Part shown: one piece after another, positions 47,736 through 57,926 of the stretch
Layout: the number at the start of each line of letters is the position of its first letter
How positions within the stretch are numbered: the first letter of the stretch is position 1
NCBI GenBank assembly: GCA_023653785.1
Contig: JAMKCH010012638.1
Span: 20,687 to 84,686 of the forward strand
Source: Ophioderma brevispina
Lineage: Eukaryota > Echinodermata > Ophiuroidea > Amphilepidida > Ophiodermatidae
Length of the DNA: 64,000 bases
Direction: 5' to 3'
Program-made: the position numbers and the translations under genes
Notes under the pieces: generated by a model
What the model saw: only the letters and a program-made list of their open reading frames with translations
Told to the model about the DNA's origin: nothing
The model's database searches: none

Positions 47736-48046
47736 CTGTTTTGCTCAGTAATTTCCTCATGCAGCCGCTTCCTTTCATTTCTTCTCCTACAAGCTTCCCC
47801 TAGAATTCGTCTGGCGTTAGACAGAACACTTCCAGATGGCCTTTTAGTAATATAGAATGCCCTTCCAAGAATGAAGACCACAGTGGCAATGACCAAGGCG
47901 ATACCCGGAATAAGGAATCCCCAAAAGAAGTCAATGTTTTGTTGAATGCAAACAACAGCCCCTATGGCTAGAAAGGATCCAACATTGGTAGCCCAGTAAA
48001 ACCAGTTGAAGAACGTCCGGATGACCTCTGACCCTTCGTATTTAAC
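47736..48046 (-). CDS. SLC15A4: SLC15A4-like POT transporter, exon 2
   Basis: Starts after a tctgccaacag acceptor with VKYEGSEVIRTFFNWFYWAT, directly continuing GADQ of exon 1. RTFFNWFYWATNVGS is the second POT (PTR2) signature, where the family consensus is FYxxINxGS. Two helices follow (GSFLAIGAVVCIQ and FFWGFLIPGIALVIATVVFI), then a cytosolic loop GRAFYITKRPSGSV rich in Arg and Lys that leads into exon 3. The gtgtgt donor splits an Arg codon after two bases. Open, with no stop; splice sites are canonical. Confidence 0.92.
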
Positions 48047-48726
48047 CTGTTGGCAGAATAAAATGATAGAGTAATGATCTAATGAATATTGGTCCAGTAA
48101 CATGCAGGACATTTTGATATTTGTTGTTTTTTTAGCTCGGCTGCCTAGGGGTAAATGGCAATTTAGGGCCCTATTTTCATCCCAAAAAAGCGCGTCAAAA
48201 ATGACACATTGGCGTAAAAAATACCACGTTGGCACCTAAAATCCGACTTAGATGAGATCTACCATTTTGGCATTGTATTCTCGTTCACGGGCCCCTCATA
48301 GGCCTAGGCCCGAGCCTAGGGGTGTCCCCTTTACCCTCCCATGTCGGCGCTCGAGTTCTTGATGTTTCATTTTGAAACTGAGTGTTAAAGAGAGTGAACC
48401 GATATTCACAGTTATAATTATATTAAGTTTCCGTCTTGATTGAATTACCTTAATTTACCAATGTGTAAAATTTCACGCAGACATTTCACGCAAACCATTG
48501 TTTACATAGCTAAAAACGTCACTTTGTAATTAAGTTCTACAGAATATATAATTTGTAAAATTATATATTGGTCAACCAAAATTGGGCTCTTTACGCTCAT
48601 AACATCCAAAATGAACATATTTTAGAAACAAGATTTCACATTACCAGGGTAGCCATCGTGAGAAAAGCTATAGCGAGGCTTAGCCTATGAGTAAATATTT
48701 GTGCCTACACACATCACAACACATAC
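48047..48726 (-). other. intron 1 of the transporter coding region
   Basis: Bounded by gtatgt and ccaacag on the minus strand. The sequence is AT-rich, with a small cataggcctaggcccgagcc palindromic stretch at about 48296-48320. No other feature is seen. Confidence 0.7.
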
Positions 48727-49391
48727 CTGATCAGCTCCAAATGGTGACAAATTTGATCTAATTGCTCCTGTTCCTATATGTATCAACACCATAGCAGGCC
48801 AAATAGCTCTGCTACAATAATGTTGATTTGCAAAACATATCAGTGGAGGAATGTATATAGGTGCGCTAGTTGTGACTTGTGTATTTTCAGGCCAGCCGGT
48901 GGTAAGCTCTGTAAGTTTTGCGTTTGGACATTGGCGCCTCTCTCCACAAAACGAATTCCGCAATTCATTTTCTCGATGTTCTGAAGTATAACCAACAATG
49001 ACCAAAAGTAGAGCACCAACTATGTAAATCAGAAAACCAACAAGTATTGTCTTAAAACGACCAAGGCTGGTATCGGCTATCCAACCCCCGAGTACAGAAC
49101 ACGTGTATGAAATACCGACAGATATCAATAATATATTAACCGCTTCATAAGAATGCCATGAAAACGGATAGCCTTTTAAAAACACCACCATATTTGCTGT
49201 GAAGCCATAATATGCCAGTCTTTCCAACATGGCGGTGGTGACGATGGCGGTGCATGCTGCTGACCATTTGGGCGGGACAGACCAGACAGAGGGTCTGTGT
49301 ATGTGCGATGTGAGTCTTGGTCTCCAATATCCTCATGATTTCGACTTCGTAATAACAACGGTTTGCTTTCATCATTTGTTCCTTGTGCCAT
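48727..49391 (-). CDS. SLC15A4: SLC15A4-like POT transporter, exon 1 (with frameshift)
   Basis: The likely start is ATG at 49391, opening MAQGTNDESKPLLLRSRN. ESKPLL is an acidic dileucine ([DE]xxxLL) sorting motif, as expected for an endolysosomal SLC15A4-type protein. The frame must shift at about 49255-49285 to read KWSAACTAIVTTAMLERLAY (TM1). MVVFLKGYPF, GGWIADTSLGRFKTIL (first PTR2 signature), two helices and a Cys-containing loop follow, then GTGAIRSNLSPFGADQ before a gtatgt donor. The exon is 665 bp, one short of a multiple of three. Within TM1 the usual ExxER motif reads AMLER, so the first Glu is Ala. A start at the Met of MLERLAY (49230) would skip the shift but lose part of TM1. Confidence 0.8.
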
Positions 49392-49516
49392 GATGTTTCT
49401 TTTTATAGTATTTCTGTTTCGGCAATGAATTCTAGATCTCAAAGTTGACCATAACTTCTTGTCGTATTATCAATAGACCTCTCTTGGTAAACAATTCATC
49501 TGTTTCTGCAGCAGAC
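49392..49516 (-). other. probable 5' UTR of the transporter gene
   Basis: On the minus strand a cgtttttctttcag acceptor ends at 49517 and the following 125 bases run without domain to the ATG at 49391. A non-coding first exon upstream, and the promoter, are therefore likely but not located. Confidence 0.5.
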
Positions 49517-49782
49517 CTGAAAGAAAAACGAATGGTATGATCATTATTATTTGTAGATGTGTTTTATGTGTTGCATGTATCGGCATGTCTTTTATACAAA
49601 AAATAGCCTACTTTGTCAAAATAGTAATTGGAACATTTTACAACCATGTCAAGTTTTTCATTTGGCAAAAGATAATAAGGGAACAATCGACTTCAATGAA
49701 ATCCTTTATCCGTAAACTACCCCTAGCCATCATTAATAATCTACGGATCTAATACATGTAATAGGCCCCAATCGAAAACATC

Positions 49783-49925
49783 GTGAACCTGAATGTGATG
49801 CCCAATTGGAGCCCAAAAACTTGTCCGTGGTGCCATCCGTGGCCTAATTTGGGCTAAAACAAATGAGTCTGTGCATGGGTCTACTACACCATTACGAAAT
49901 GATTGGTCCCGTATCAAACAGTATA
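49783..49925 (+). repeat. dispersed direct repeat, copy 1
   Basis: gtgaacctgaatg, gcccaaaaac, gccgtggtg or close variants, tttgggctaaaac, atgggtct and cca-tac occur in the same order at 51250-51395. The two copies flank the retroelement relic at 50088-50580. Confidence 0.55.
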
Positions 49926-50087
49926 CCTAGCTAAAACACCAAGACTTCGAAATGACATATATTAAAAACTGTTCGATTGGTAACAAAATTGTTCAGAAGA
50001 AAGCATGGTCTGCAGCAGCCACTTCAACAATATGTGTGCAGGTAACCAAGTACCATCTAAAAAGAACGCCACATCATCCTAAATGAA

Positions 50088-50580
50088 ATGAGTCGCAGTC
50101 AAACAGACAAAGCGAACACTGGATTCAGGAAAAACAAATCTACCAAAGACATGAGCCAGAAAGATCATCGGGAATGTCTCATCAATTTTGTCAAAGAAGT
50201 GGATAAAGAAGATATGCTAGTCTACATTTTAGGGCTGTGCAAAACAAGTGCAATGGCTAACTTCCCAGCACTACCACTAACAATGTATAAAGTCAAAAAT
50301 ACCATGACTAAAGCAAATGACTGGCTATTCCTGATGGATGCGGAGCACTCTCAAATAGCATTTCTTCCAGAAATAGTAGAGAATGCCAAGCGGCCTAATG
50401 TAACAATCTACTCAAGATCTACGAAGCTGACAGCCCCATCAGAGGAAAACCTAGCCAATGCATATGCCAGGAAAAATGTAAATACCAAGATCTGGTAGCC
50501 GAATGTGAGCTCAAATTATGGACTGTGTTCGACTTTCCAGAAGTTAGAAGCAGAGGTATCTACAAGCTCTTTTGAGCGCT
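50088..50580 (+). pseudogene. retroelement C-terminal nuclease-like relic
   Basis: A 136-codon open frame ends DWLFLMDAEHSQIAFLPEIV, AKRPNVTIYSRSTK, then LTAPSEENLANAYARKNV. After a frame change it continues DLVAECELKLWTVFDF and PEVRSRG. I recognise this layout from the C-terminus of invertebrate retroelement polyproteins: RPDxVxxSxSTK, then xxxxELTVPxEEN, ARK, KYxxLVxEC and PVEVGxRG, resembling a PD-(D/E)xK nuclease fold. Here Asp of RPD is Asn, and the residues carrying the Glu before LTxP appear deleted. It is thus a dead fragment. No RT domain is found near it. The assignment rests on memory of the motif pattern. Confidence 0.45.
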
Positions 50581-51249
50581 CATAAAACCGGTTAAACCTG
50601 TCAAAGTCTGGTCTGAAGTCCACAGACCTAATAATATCAAAAGCCACAAGCTGTTCAGCCTGTTCTGCAACTTAAGGTGATTTTTTTCCAATTAGTCATC
50701 TTCCCAGAGAACTATACAATGGAGTGCTCATCTGACGGGTGAAATGGCGGCCCGAAGATGACTGTCCTGATGATCTACCAATAAATTATTCCTCTATCTG
50801 AGACCAGGCCTCTTCAAATTAATACCGTATCCGAGACGCAGAACCAGATAATTTTACACTCAGAGGATTTTATTTTTATTTGGACAATTGGACACCTAAC
50901 TGTACATTTCTGTGGTGGCTCAATTTATCCCCGTGACTGGCTCGACTTACCCAACCTAATGGGGTAAGTTGAGCCAATTTACCAAATATTTTTGGCATCT
51001 CACGTACTGAAGGATACTGCCAAACTATGTCAAAATTTTGTGATACCTTAACCAAGTAAACATACGTTTCACTTATGATACTCCATTTGCTCGTCCAATA
51101 CTATATTTTCTCTGAGTTAGACTCCGACATAAAAGACAACAGGATTGGGAACAAACGTGAGATCAATGGAATCATGTCAACGTACTATATACCTGCCAAC
51201 ATTAATCTAACTGACCCAATTAACGGCCCCCCAACCAGCTCCACCTCGT
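50581..51249. other. spacer, no gene recognised
   Basis: Contains a short inverted pair ggctcgacttaccc / ggggtaagttgagcc (about 50938-50978). Nothing else is supported. Confidence 0.4.
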
Positions 51250-51395
51250 GAAACCTGAATGGTCCTGGCCCAAAAAGCCCAAATAAGCTCGCCGTGGTGT
51301 CCTCCTTGCACAAATTTTTGGGCTAAAACCTCATGGGTCTGCCGCATGGATCCACTATACCATCATGACCTCTTTGGACCCTAATCAAATACCCA
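51250..51395 (+). repeat. dispersed direct repeat, copy 2
   Basis: Partner of 49783-49925, diverged but with the blocks in the same order. Confidence 0.55.
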
Positions 51396-51925
51396 GGCGC
51401 GGATGCAGGGAGGGGGCCCGCTCTCCGTATTCTGGCAAATTCTTGCAAAATCAGCCCATGTTTGACAAGTTTCATCCCTTCAGCCCCCAGGTATTTTTGA
51501 CGTTTTTCAAACCTGGATCCGCCCCTGATAACCTATAACAAAATAAATAATTCTAAATGAAATCTATTCAAAAACTGTTTTATATGACTGCTCGAAAATG
51601 TATGTACAAACCGATGGGGAAAGATGCATTCAACATGACGTTGGAATCGTCCTGGGACAAGGAACATACTATGGACATAAACAATCAAATCTCATAACAC
51701 TTGCCGAGGAGAGTAGCGATTGCCAAAATCTGATGACGATGGCACTAAAGTAATATAGGTGTGTTGTCCTGTTGTTACCAATCAGTCCAGGACTCCCAGG
51801 ATAATAATTGTGTACGCATTCACAGACCCATTGGTTTTAGCCGCAATTAAGGCCAAGGAGGCCACAACGTACGAGCTTTCCATCTGGATCCATGGGGGGG
51901 GTGGGCAGCCCGTTTATCGCAAGCC
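51396..51925. other. spacer, no gene recognised
   Basis: No domain or repeat is supported. Confidence 0.4.
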
Positions 51926-51929
51926 TAAG

Positions 51930-52925
51930 CCATAACGTTTGCCGCAACGAGTTTGCGACATTTCGGCAACGCCGTTGCGAGAAGGAGCAACGCGTTGGGC
52001 GTCGGCCATTAGAAATTACGAATTTCTGTGACGTAATTTCAAAAAGTAACCCACAACGCGTATGCAAAGTCTCTAACTAACTCGTTGTGGAAACTCACAA
52101 CGCGTTTTGCAACCTTCGCACGCGTTGTCCGCCTTCACAACGCGTTTGCGACCCTTCACAACGCGTGGCGAAGGCTTCACAACCATAATGTTCATACCTT
52201 ATTTGCCGCAACGCGTTGTGAGAAAGTACAACGCGTTGCGACATTTTGGCACGAGGTTTCGGGCGTCGGCCATCACATCTGCATTTCTGTGACGTATTTC
52301 AAAAAATAGATCCACAACGCTTGCGGGCAATACTCTATGACCCTTGATGGCCTTCACAACGCGTTGCAAGCCTTCACACGCGTGTGCGAGCTTCACAACA
52401 CGGCGTAAACTTCAACAACGCGTTGTGAAGGCAATACGGTCATTACGTATTGCCGCCACGCGTTGCAAGTTTGGCAACGCGTTGTTAAGGTCGCAACGCG
52501 TTGTGAGATTTTATATTTTTGAAATACGTTCACAGAAAATTCATGATTGGCCGGAATGTCGTCCAAAAAAAAAACGGCTTGCTGAAATGTCGCAACGCGT
52601 TGCGAAATGTCGCAAACGCGTTTGCGAAATGTCGCAACGCGTTTGTGACTTTCGTCTCAGCAACGCGTTGCGACAATACGGGTTCTGACCCTTAATGGCT
52701 TGTTGGCACCTTAGCAACGCGTTGTGAAGGCTTGCACGCGTTGTGGAAGCTCGCAACGCGTTTGTGAAGGTTTGCAAACGCGTTGCAAAGTATCAGCAAC
52801 GCGTTTGTGGTCTATTTTTTTGAAATAGCGTCAACAGAAAATCATGATTTTGTATGGCCGAGCGCTCGGCAACGCTTTGCCGAAATGGTTCGCAACGCGT
52901 TGCTACTTTCTCGCAACGCGTTGCA
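51930..52925. repeat. CpG-rich satellite of CAACGCGTTG palindromes
   Basis: About 1 kb packed with variants of the 10-bp palindrome CAACGCGTTG (core ACGCGT), joined by gaagg, ctttcg, aatgtcg or similar links of a few bases. Four copies of a longer spacer that includes tttctgtgacgtatttcaaa are interleaved: two forward (about 51990-52045 and 52262-52315) and two inverted (about 52505-52555 and 52810-52860). Short frames here are artefacts. CpG density is far above the surroundings. Confidence 0.92.
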
Positions 52926-54134
52926 AGCAATACGTTAGGCCTTTATTGCTTGGCCGATACCCGTTCAGTTCACTAGTGTTCCGATGGGGCTCAATTGGTC
53001 TCGTAGATAATGTGTTGGCTACACCTATTTCATAAATTTGGTTTTAGATTAACCAGTAATACTTGTATTTACACTTGTTCTAATTGATGATCGGTGTACA
53101 GCATGATCAAGGGTACCTGTACATGAGCGGGGAACAGGCCACAAAACGAATTTAAGGTTCCGGAGGTTATATTACGAGACCAGAAACGGATCACGCGTAA
53201 CCCATCCTATACCAGATTTGTTTCCAATAGATACATACTAGACCAGACCTCTTCAATTAATCCACTAAGACTCAGTAACAAAAGCAATTTTAACTAGGGT
53301 TAAACTGCACTTTTAGTACATTTACATTGGCTTTGGGGACAATGTGGATCCCCCTTTGAATGTGCACATCACGCTAATCTCCCTTGTTACTCCGATGTTG
53401 AATCATATCTACCATTTTTCTACTGTACATTTTCAGTAGGTCATTTCACGGGCATCCATTATTCGCCCAAAACACTTTACCTGTTGTTATATGTAAAATA
53501 AATTTATTTTAAAATCATTTAATACACAGCCTTTTTAGCTAGCTCTTTTGAAATGTTTTGAGAAAAAAGCAACCACCCCTAACGTCGTAAACCAGTCCAC
53601 CAATATAGGTGTTCTTTTTTACATTGTGTACCTGCAAAACTTACAATTTTGTTTTCAAAATATCATAGTCAGACCGTGAAATTAACTTGTATATTGGGGG
53701 GATTTTTTGATCAGAATGGATCACGAATTAACACTAGTTTTCTGTATAGGCCAGTCAAATAGGATTTGACCCAAAACAGAATTGCCAAACAGCACCCGCT
53801 CTGTGTTCCTTTTAACTTGAATAGCTAGCCAAAGCAACATATCAAAGTTTCCCAAAATCGGAGTATGGGAACAGCGCCTAATTTGGGCATAAATTCAAAT
53901 GGCCGCCATTTAAAAACACTTTTGGCTTATCTCTTGGGATCTAAGATTGGTGAAACTTCTGTTGGTACCATAACATTTTTTGGGTGGCAAGAGAATTCGG
54001 TATAACTTATTTATATCATTGGTCATTTCTTCTTGCCTATTTGCATAATTCAAAAACTGGTGGCGCATTTTGAAACCATTTTGTATATATCATCGGGATC
54101 CTGAACTGAAAACCAAAGCATTCATCCTTTTGTC
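52926..54134. other. spacer, no gene recognised
   Basis: A block agaccagacctcttcaa (53232-53248) resembles agaccaggcctcttcaa at 50802-50818, a minor dispersed repeat. No gene is seen. Confidence 0.4.
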
Positions 54135-54730
54135 TACGAGGGGAGATTGATAAGTTCTAAGCCTAAGGTAGAAAGAGATACGCTACAAAGTTCAAATTAT
54201 ACCCATCTACAGTTTCATTCTTCAAATGAAAGGGCCAGAAGTTTCATGCTTGTGTATATATGTTCTATTTTTAACTTGCAGTAATCAAACATTGAGAGTT
54301 TTGGGGCACGGACCAATGTGAAACAATTAGCAGAAAATTAAGAAGTTGAGGAGAGGAAAGGCTGACATCGGGGGGTGCTCTTCCATCAGGACAATGCCGC
54401 AGTCCATAAGTGGCTTCACTCTTGGTAGAACATCAGCCTAGTCACCCGAATTTGCACGTCCTGACTAACTATCTCTATCCCAAAGATGAAATAGGAATCC
54501 TCGAACTTTTTGAAATTTTTTTTCGTTTACTTGCTTCATAGGTCATCAAAATGCATCACTTTTTTGATTAACCTTCAATTGTAAAAAATAGACAGATATA
54601 AAACCCTGAAACTTCCAGGAATAGTGCATTTGGAAGAATGAAACTATAACGGTTTAATTTGAACTTTGTAGCATATCCCTTTTCATAACCAATTAGATGC
54701 TTTAGAACTTATCAATCGCCCCCTCGTCTA
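54135..54730. mobile_element. internally deleted mariner with ~150-bp TIRs
   Basis: 54135-54280 and 54580-54730 are inverted copies. They share gattgataagttctaa, gctacaaagttcaaatta, agtttcattctt, gaagtttca and tctatttttna. Ends read tacgagggg, with TA at each border. Between them a transposase scrap reads LFHQDNAAVHKWL (54377-54415), the second-Asp region of mariner transposases, followed by a degraded SPDLAPSDY-like block and FPKMK-like residues. At about 600 bp the element is a deletion derivative that could only move with outside transposase. Confidence 0.82.
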
Positions 54731-57564
54731 CCCATATTATTGGAGTCAAGAATTCACATTTTAACGGTATTGGTACTGGATGATGTTGTGTCATTTCCTT
54801 CCGTTGTCCGTCATGTCTAATTTGCCATAAATGCAATCGCCTCCATAGGCACTGTTAAAAAAAGCCTTTCCAAACTGTCAATCTTCAGTATGTAGGCATT
54901 GGAGAGGCTGCATTTGCGATTTATACCGCAATTTTGCAAGTTCAATGGCAAAACACGATCAATTTAGTAACAATAAGGCATGTTGTCACATCATCCTCAT
55001 TTACATAAATTAAAATGTTGCCAGTTCCAACCAGCAGGACACATATATCTCAGAAGTCTGAAATTTGCGTAATGTGAAGTTCACAACATTGGGAACAAAT
55101 GGCATCATCGGTCCTAAATCTCTTTATCATATGAATTGAATTTTAGGATTATATGGCACCCCATTCATGTTAATTTATACCTTCGTAGTTGGCATAACGT
55201 CCTACCCTACACCAGTAAAGTGATGTTTTAGTCATTCAATGTCTTCTTCAGTTTCTTCAAAGATCCTGGATCCATGGGCACCATTTGAAAGCGTCTGTAC
55301 ACTGAATGTAAATTTTACCCAGTCAAAAAAGACAAAATAAAATAAAAATAAAGACCATCTGACAATTTTGCTACACCTGTAAACACTTCTCATCCGTTGG
55401 TAAACTGAAGACATTTGCTCTGCAGGTCACTGGCCTGCTGTTGCAAGCAGTTTGTTTTTTGCATTGCACGTATTATCTTAAGGTTTTTAGGGGCTTCTTT
55501 GTCATAAATATAAGGTGTGGAGTGTATTAAACAATTACCTACAGACGTAATGTAGATTTCCTCCTTATAACCTGAAAAATGTAATAGATTGCAAGTGGAT
55601 GGCTGGAAATATTTAGCAGAATTAAGAAACCATTCAAGTGGTATATGCCAGTTTTGTTGATAACTATTAATGGACCAGTGTGTTTAGTGGAAGCATTCAA
55701 CAGTGCCACCTTATCACCCTTAGACAATTTGAGTTACTGATGTCACAGGTTCAATAAAGCCATGTAGCCTATATGCCTGAACAAGGTTATTCTATGGGTC
55801 AAAGATAACAGCTCTTTTGTATATGGTCAAGTGCCTTTTTTTAAAAAAAAAAAAATTGGTGTAATTTTTGCTTTTTTTAAGTTTTTTATATTTTTTGCAA
55901 AAAAAGATTTTTAAAAAGTATATCGTTTACTATAGACACAGAGCACATGTTAACGTTTTAATGTTTGACATAAGAGGGTTAAGAGGGCCACGAAACAATA
56001 GGGTTGTTTCGTTGCAGGCCATTTGTATTCAAGGTGACTTCATAGATAGCAACCTAAAACCTTTTCAAAAATCTTTGTGTCAAAACAGTAAATGCGACTA
56101 ATTTCAATTGCGCATGATATTTATGAAAATTTGACCTCCTCCCCTCATTAATGACCCATCGGAACAGTCACATCATCCTTGACATTTACTTCTTGGGACC
56201 TAAGGAATCATTTGTGATATTTATACCTACTTTATGGATGCATTTGGAATTTACCTGTAATGTGTGATCTGTGACCTCAATGCCTCAAATTGTTCAAAGG
56301 TCAAAGACACTTGTCTAATACGTTTCAGTATAAAATTGCATTATATACGCAACTTACACCCATATTTTCGTCTCAATGAAGCCGCCTCTCGACTATGTAA
56401 TCAAATTTTGAGATAACAATTGAGAGGGCTATAACATCCAATTTGTGTAAAGAGAGCGGTCGTAAAAGCACTCAATAACAGATATATAGAAAAGAAGTCC
56501 TTTAAAATGATTTTCTTAATTTGTTTGTCAACAACCGCGTCGAGAGATTATATTTTTAATAACAGTTTTTAACACTAATCAAATGTCCTATAATTAAAAT
56601 AGATAGTGAAAACATGAATGATAGATTGTGATGGTATTGCGGTGGTGAATTCCTCTCTAAAGTATTCTCAAATATGACAAAATGCAATTGGAGATTCATT
56701 TGAGGAGGAAATATAATAAAGCAAAATGTAGGTCATCTGATGCTCAAACGCGGATCAATAAATACTCTTATTTAGCACAAGGTGGAAACGGTAAAACAAT
56801 TTGCTCGCCTCTTTTCGGATTTAGCAGGGAAATCTACATTACATCTTAATTCAATTCTTTGAATCAATAGACTAAATGCACATAACTAAATTATTGACAG
56901 GTAGCTCTGCCTGTGTCCCAGATATCAAATGAAACGTAAAGACTTGAATAAATAACCCATTGGTATAAATTGCTCTCATGTTTTAAATTTCTTGATCCCC
57001 AGAAAAATATGTCCAATTACACTCTCGATACTAAGTTATAAGTGGGAGTCAAAATGGTTCCAAATGCCTTCATTATGAAATCATACAAGTTAAGCATCAA
57101 AGAATAAACCAATGATATAATTAATGTTAAAACGGTATTCCCTGATCTGGAAAACATGGGTATATAACCAAAAAGAAAACCTTTACCATACTCAGATCCC
57201 AATATAGTAAAACGTGATTCCAAAATGGCAGCCATTTTGAATTTATGTAAATTAGGGAAGAATATACCAATTGTATAATAATATTATAATTGATCCTTTA
57301 CCCCTAAACATGGGTATAGACACCAGAATTAAGTCTGTACAAATCTCAGATCCCCAGATATAGGCAAATCATTTGAAGGCCGGCATCTTTGGAATTATGG
57401 CAATTAGACATTGTTCCACTCCTCCGATTTTGGTAAACTTTTGATATTTGTGGTTTTGTAGCGCCCTCTTCCAAGTTAAATACAAGTAAAGCGGTTTTTG
57501 TTGGCAATTTGTTTTGGGTTGACCCCCTTATTTTTTTCCATATTTTGACTGGACTAGTTATCCT
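54731..57564. other. AT-rich DNA, no gene recognised
   Basis: A few short frames are present, but no domain, array or long inverted repeat is supported. A palindromic AAAATGGCAGCCATTTT word lies at 57221-57237. Confidence 0.4.
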
Positions 57565-57926
57565 TAAAGGCTGACTCCGAGATTTCCAGATGATGGCGCC
57601 CTCAATTTTCAAGAAATTGTGTTTTTTCCTATAATATGCTTTTTCCAATGTACTATGTCCACTGTGTGAAATAGCTAAAGCTCAAATCGAAGTACTTCAT
57701 ATAAAAAATCACAACTTTGTTCTAACATTCCGGATCCGGAATTTTTTGTTATACCGGTAACCTATGGCACTATACTGTTACATAATGTTCGTGCATCAAA
57801 ACGGAAGATCGGATTCATCTCAAACTTTGGAATTTGGTGCATTTTAGGTTCTATCTTTAGTTCTAAGTTGACTATTTTTAATTATTACACCGAAAATTAT
57901 ATTTCGAAACTCGGAGTCGGGCCTTT
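57565..57926. mobile_element. MITE (~360 bp), family reference copy
   Basis: The ends taaaggctgactccgagatt (57565) and, inverted, taaaggcccgactccgagtt (ending 57926) form 20-bp TIRs with few mismatches. The interior includes agctcaaat, ccggatccgg and tcatctcaaactttggaatt, and is non-coding. The same family is seen inverted at 29515-30165 (split by a SINE) and as a fragment at 63560-63625. The superfamily is undetermined. Confidence 0.8.

Noticed and set aside
51837..52777. Frames of 60-114 codons rich in Arg, Ala and Cys
   Set aside because: Translations of the CAACGCGTTG satellite.
55232..55414. 60-codon minus frame ending in an acidic tail
   Set aside because: It could be the 3' end of a LINE, but no motif is firm enough to call.
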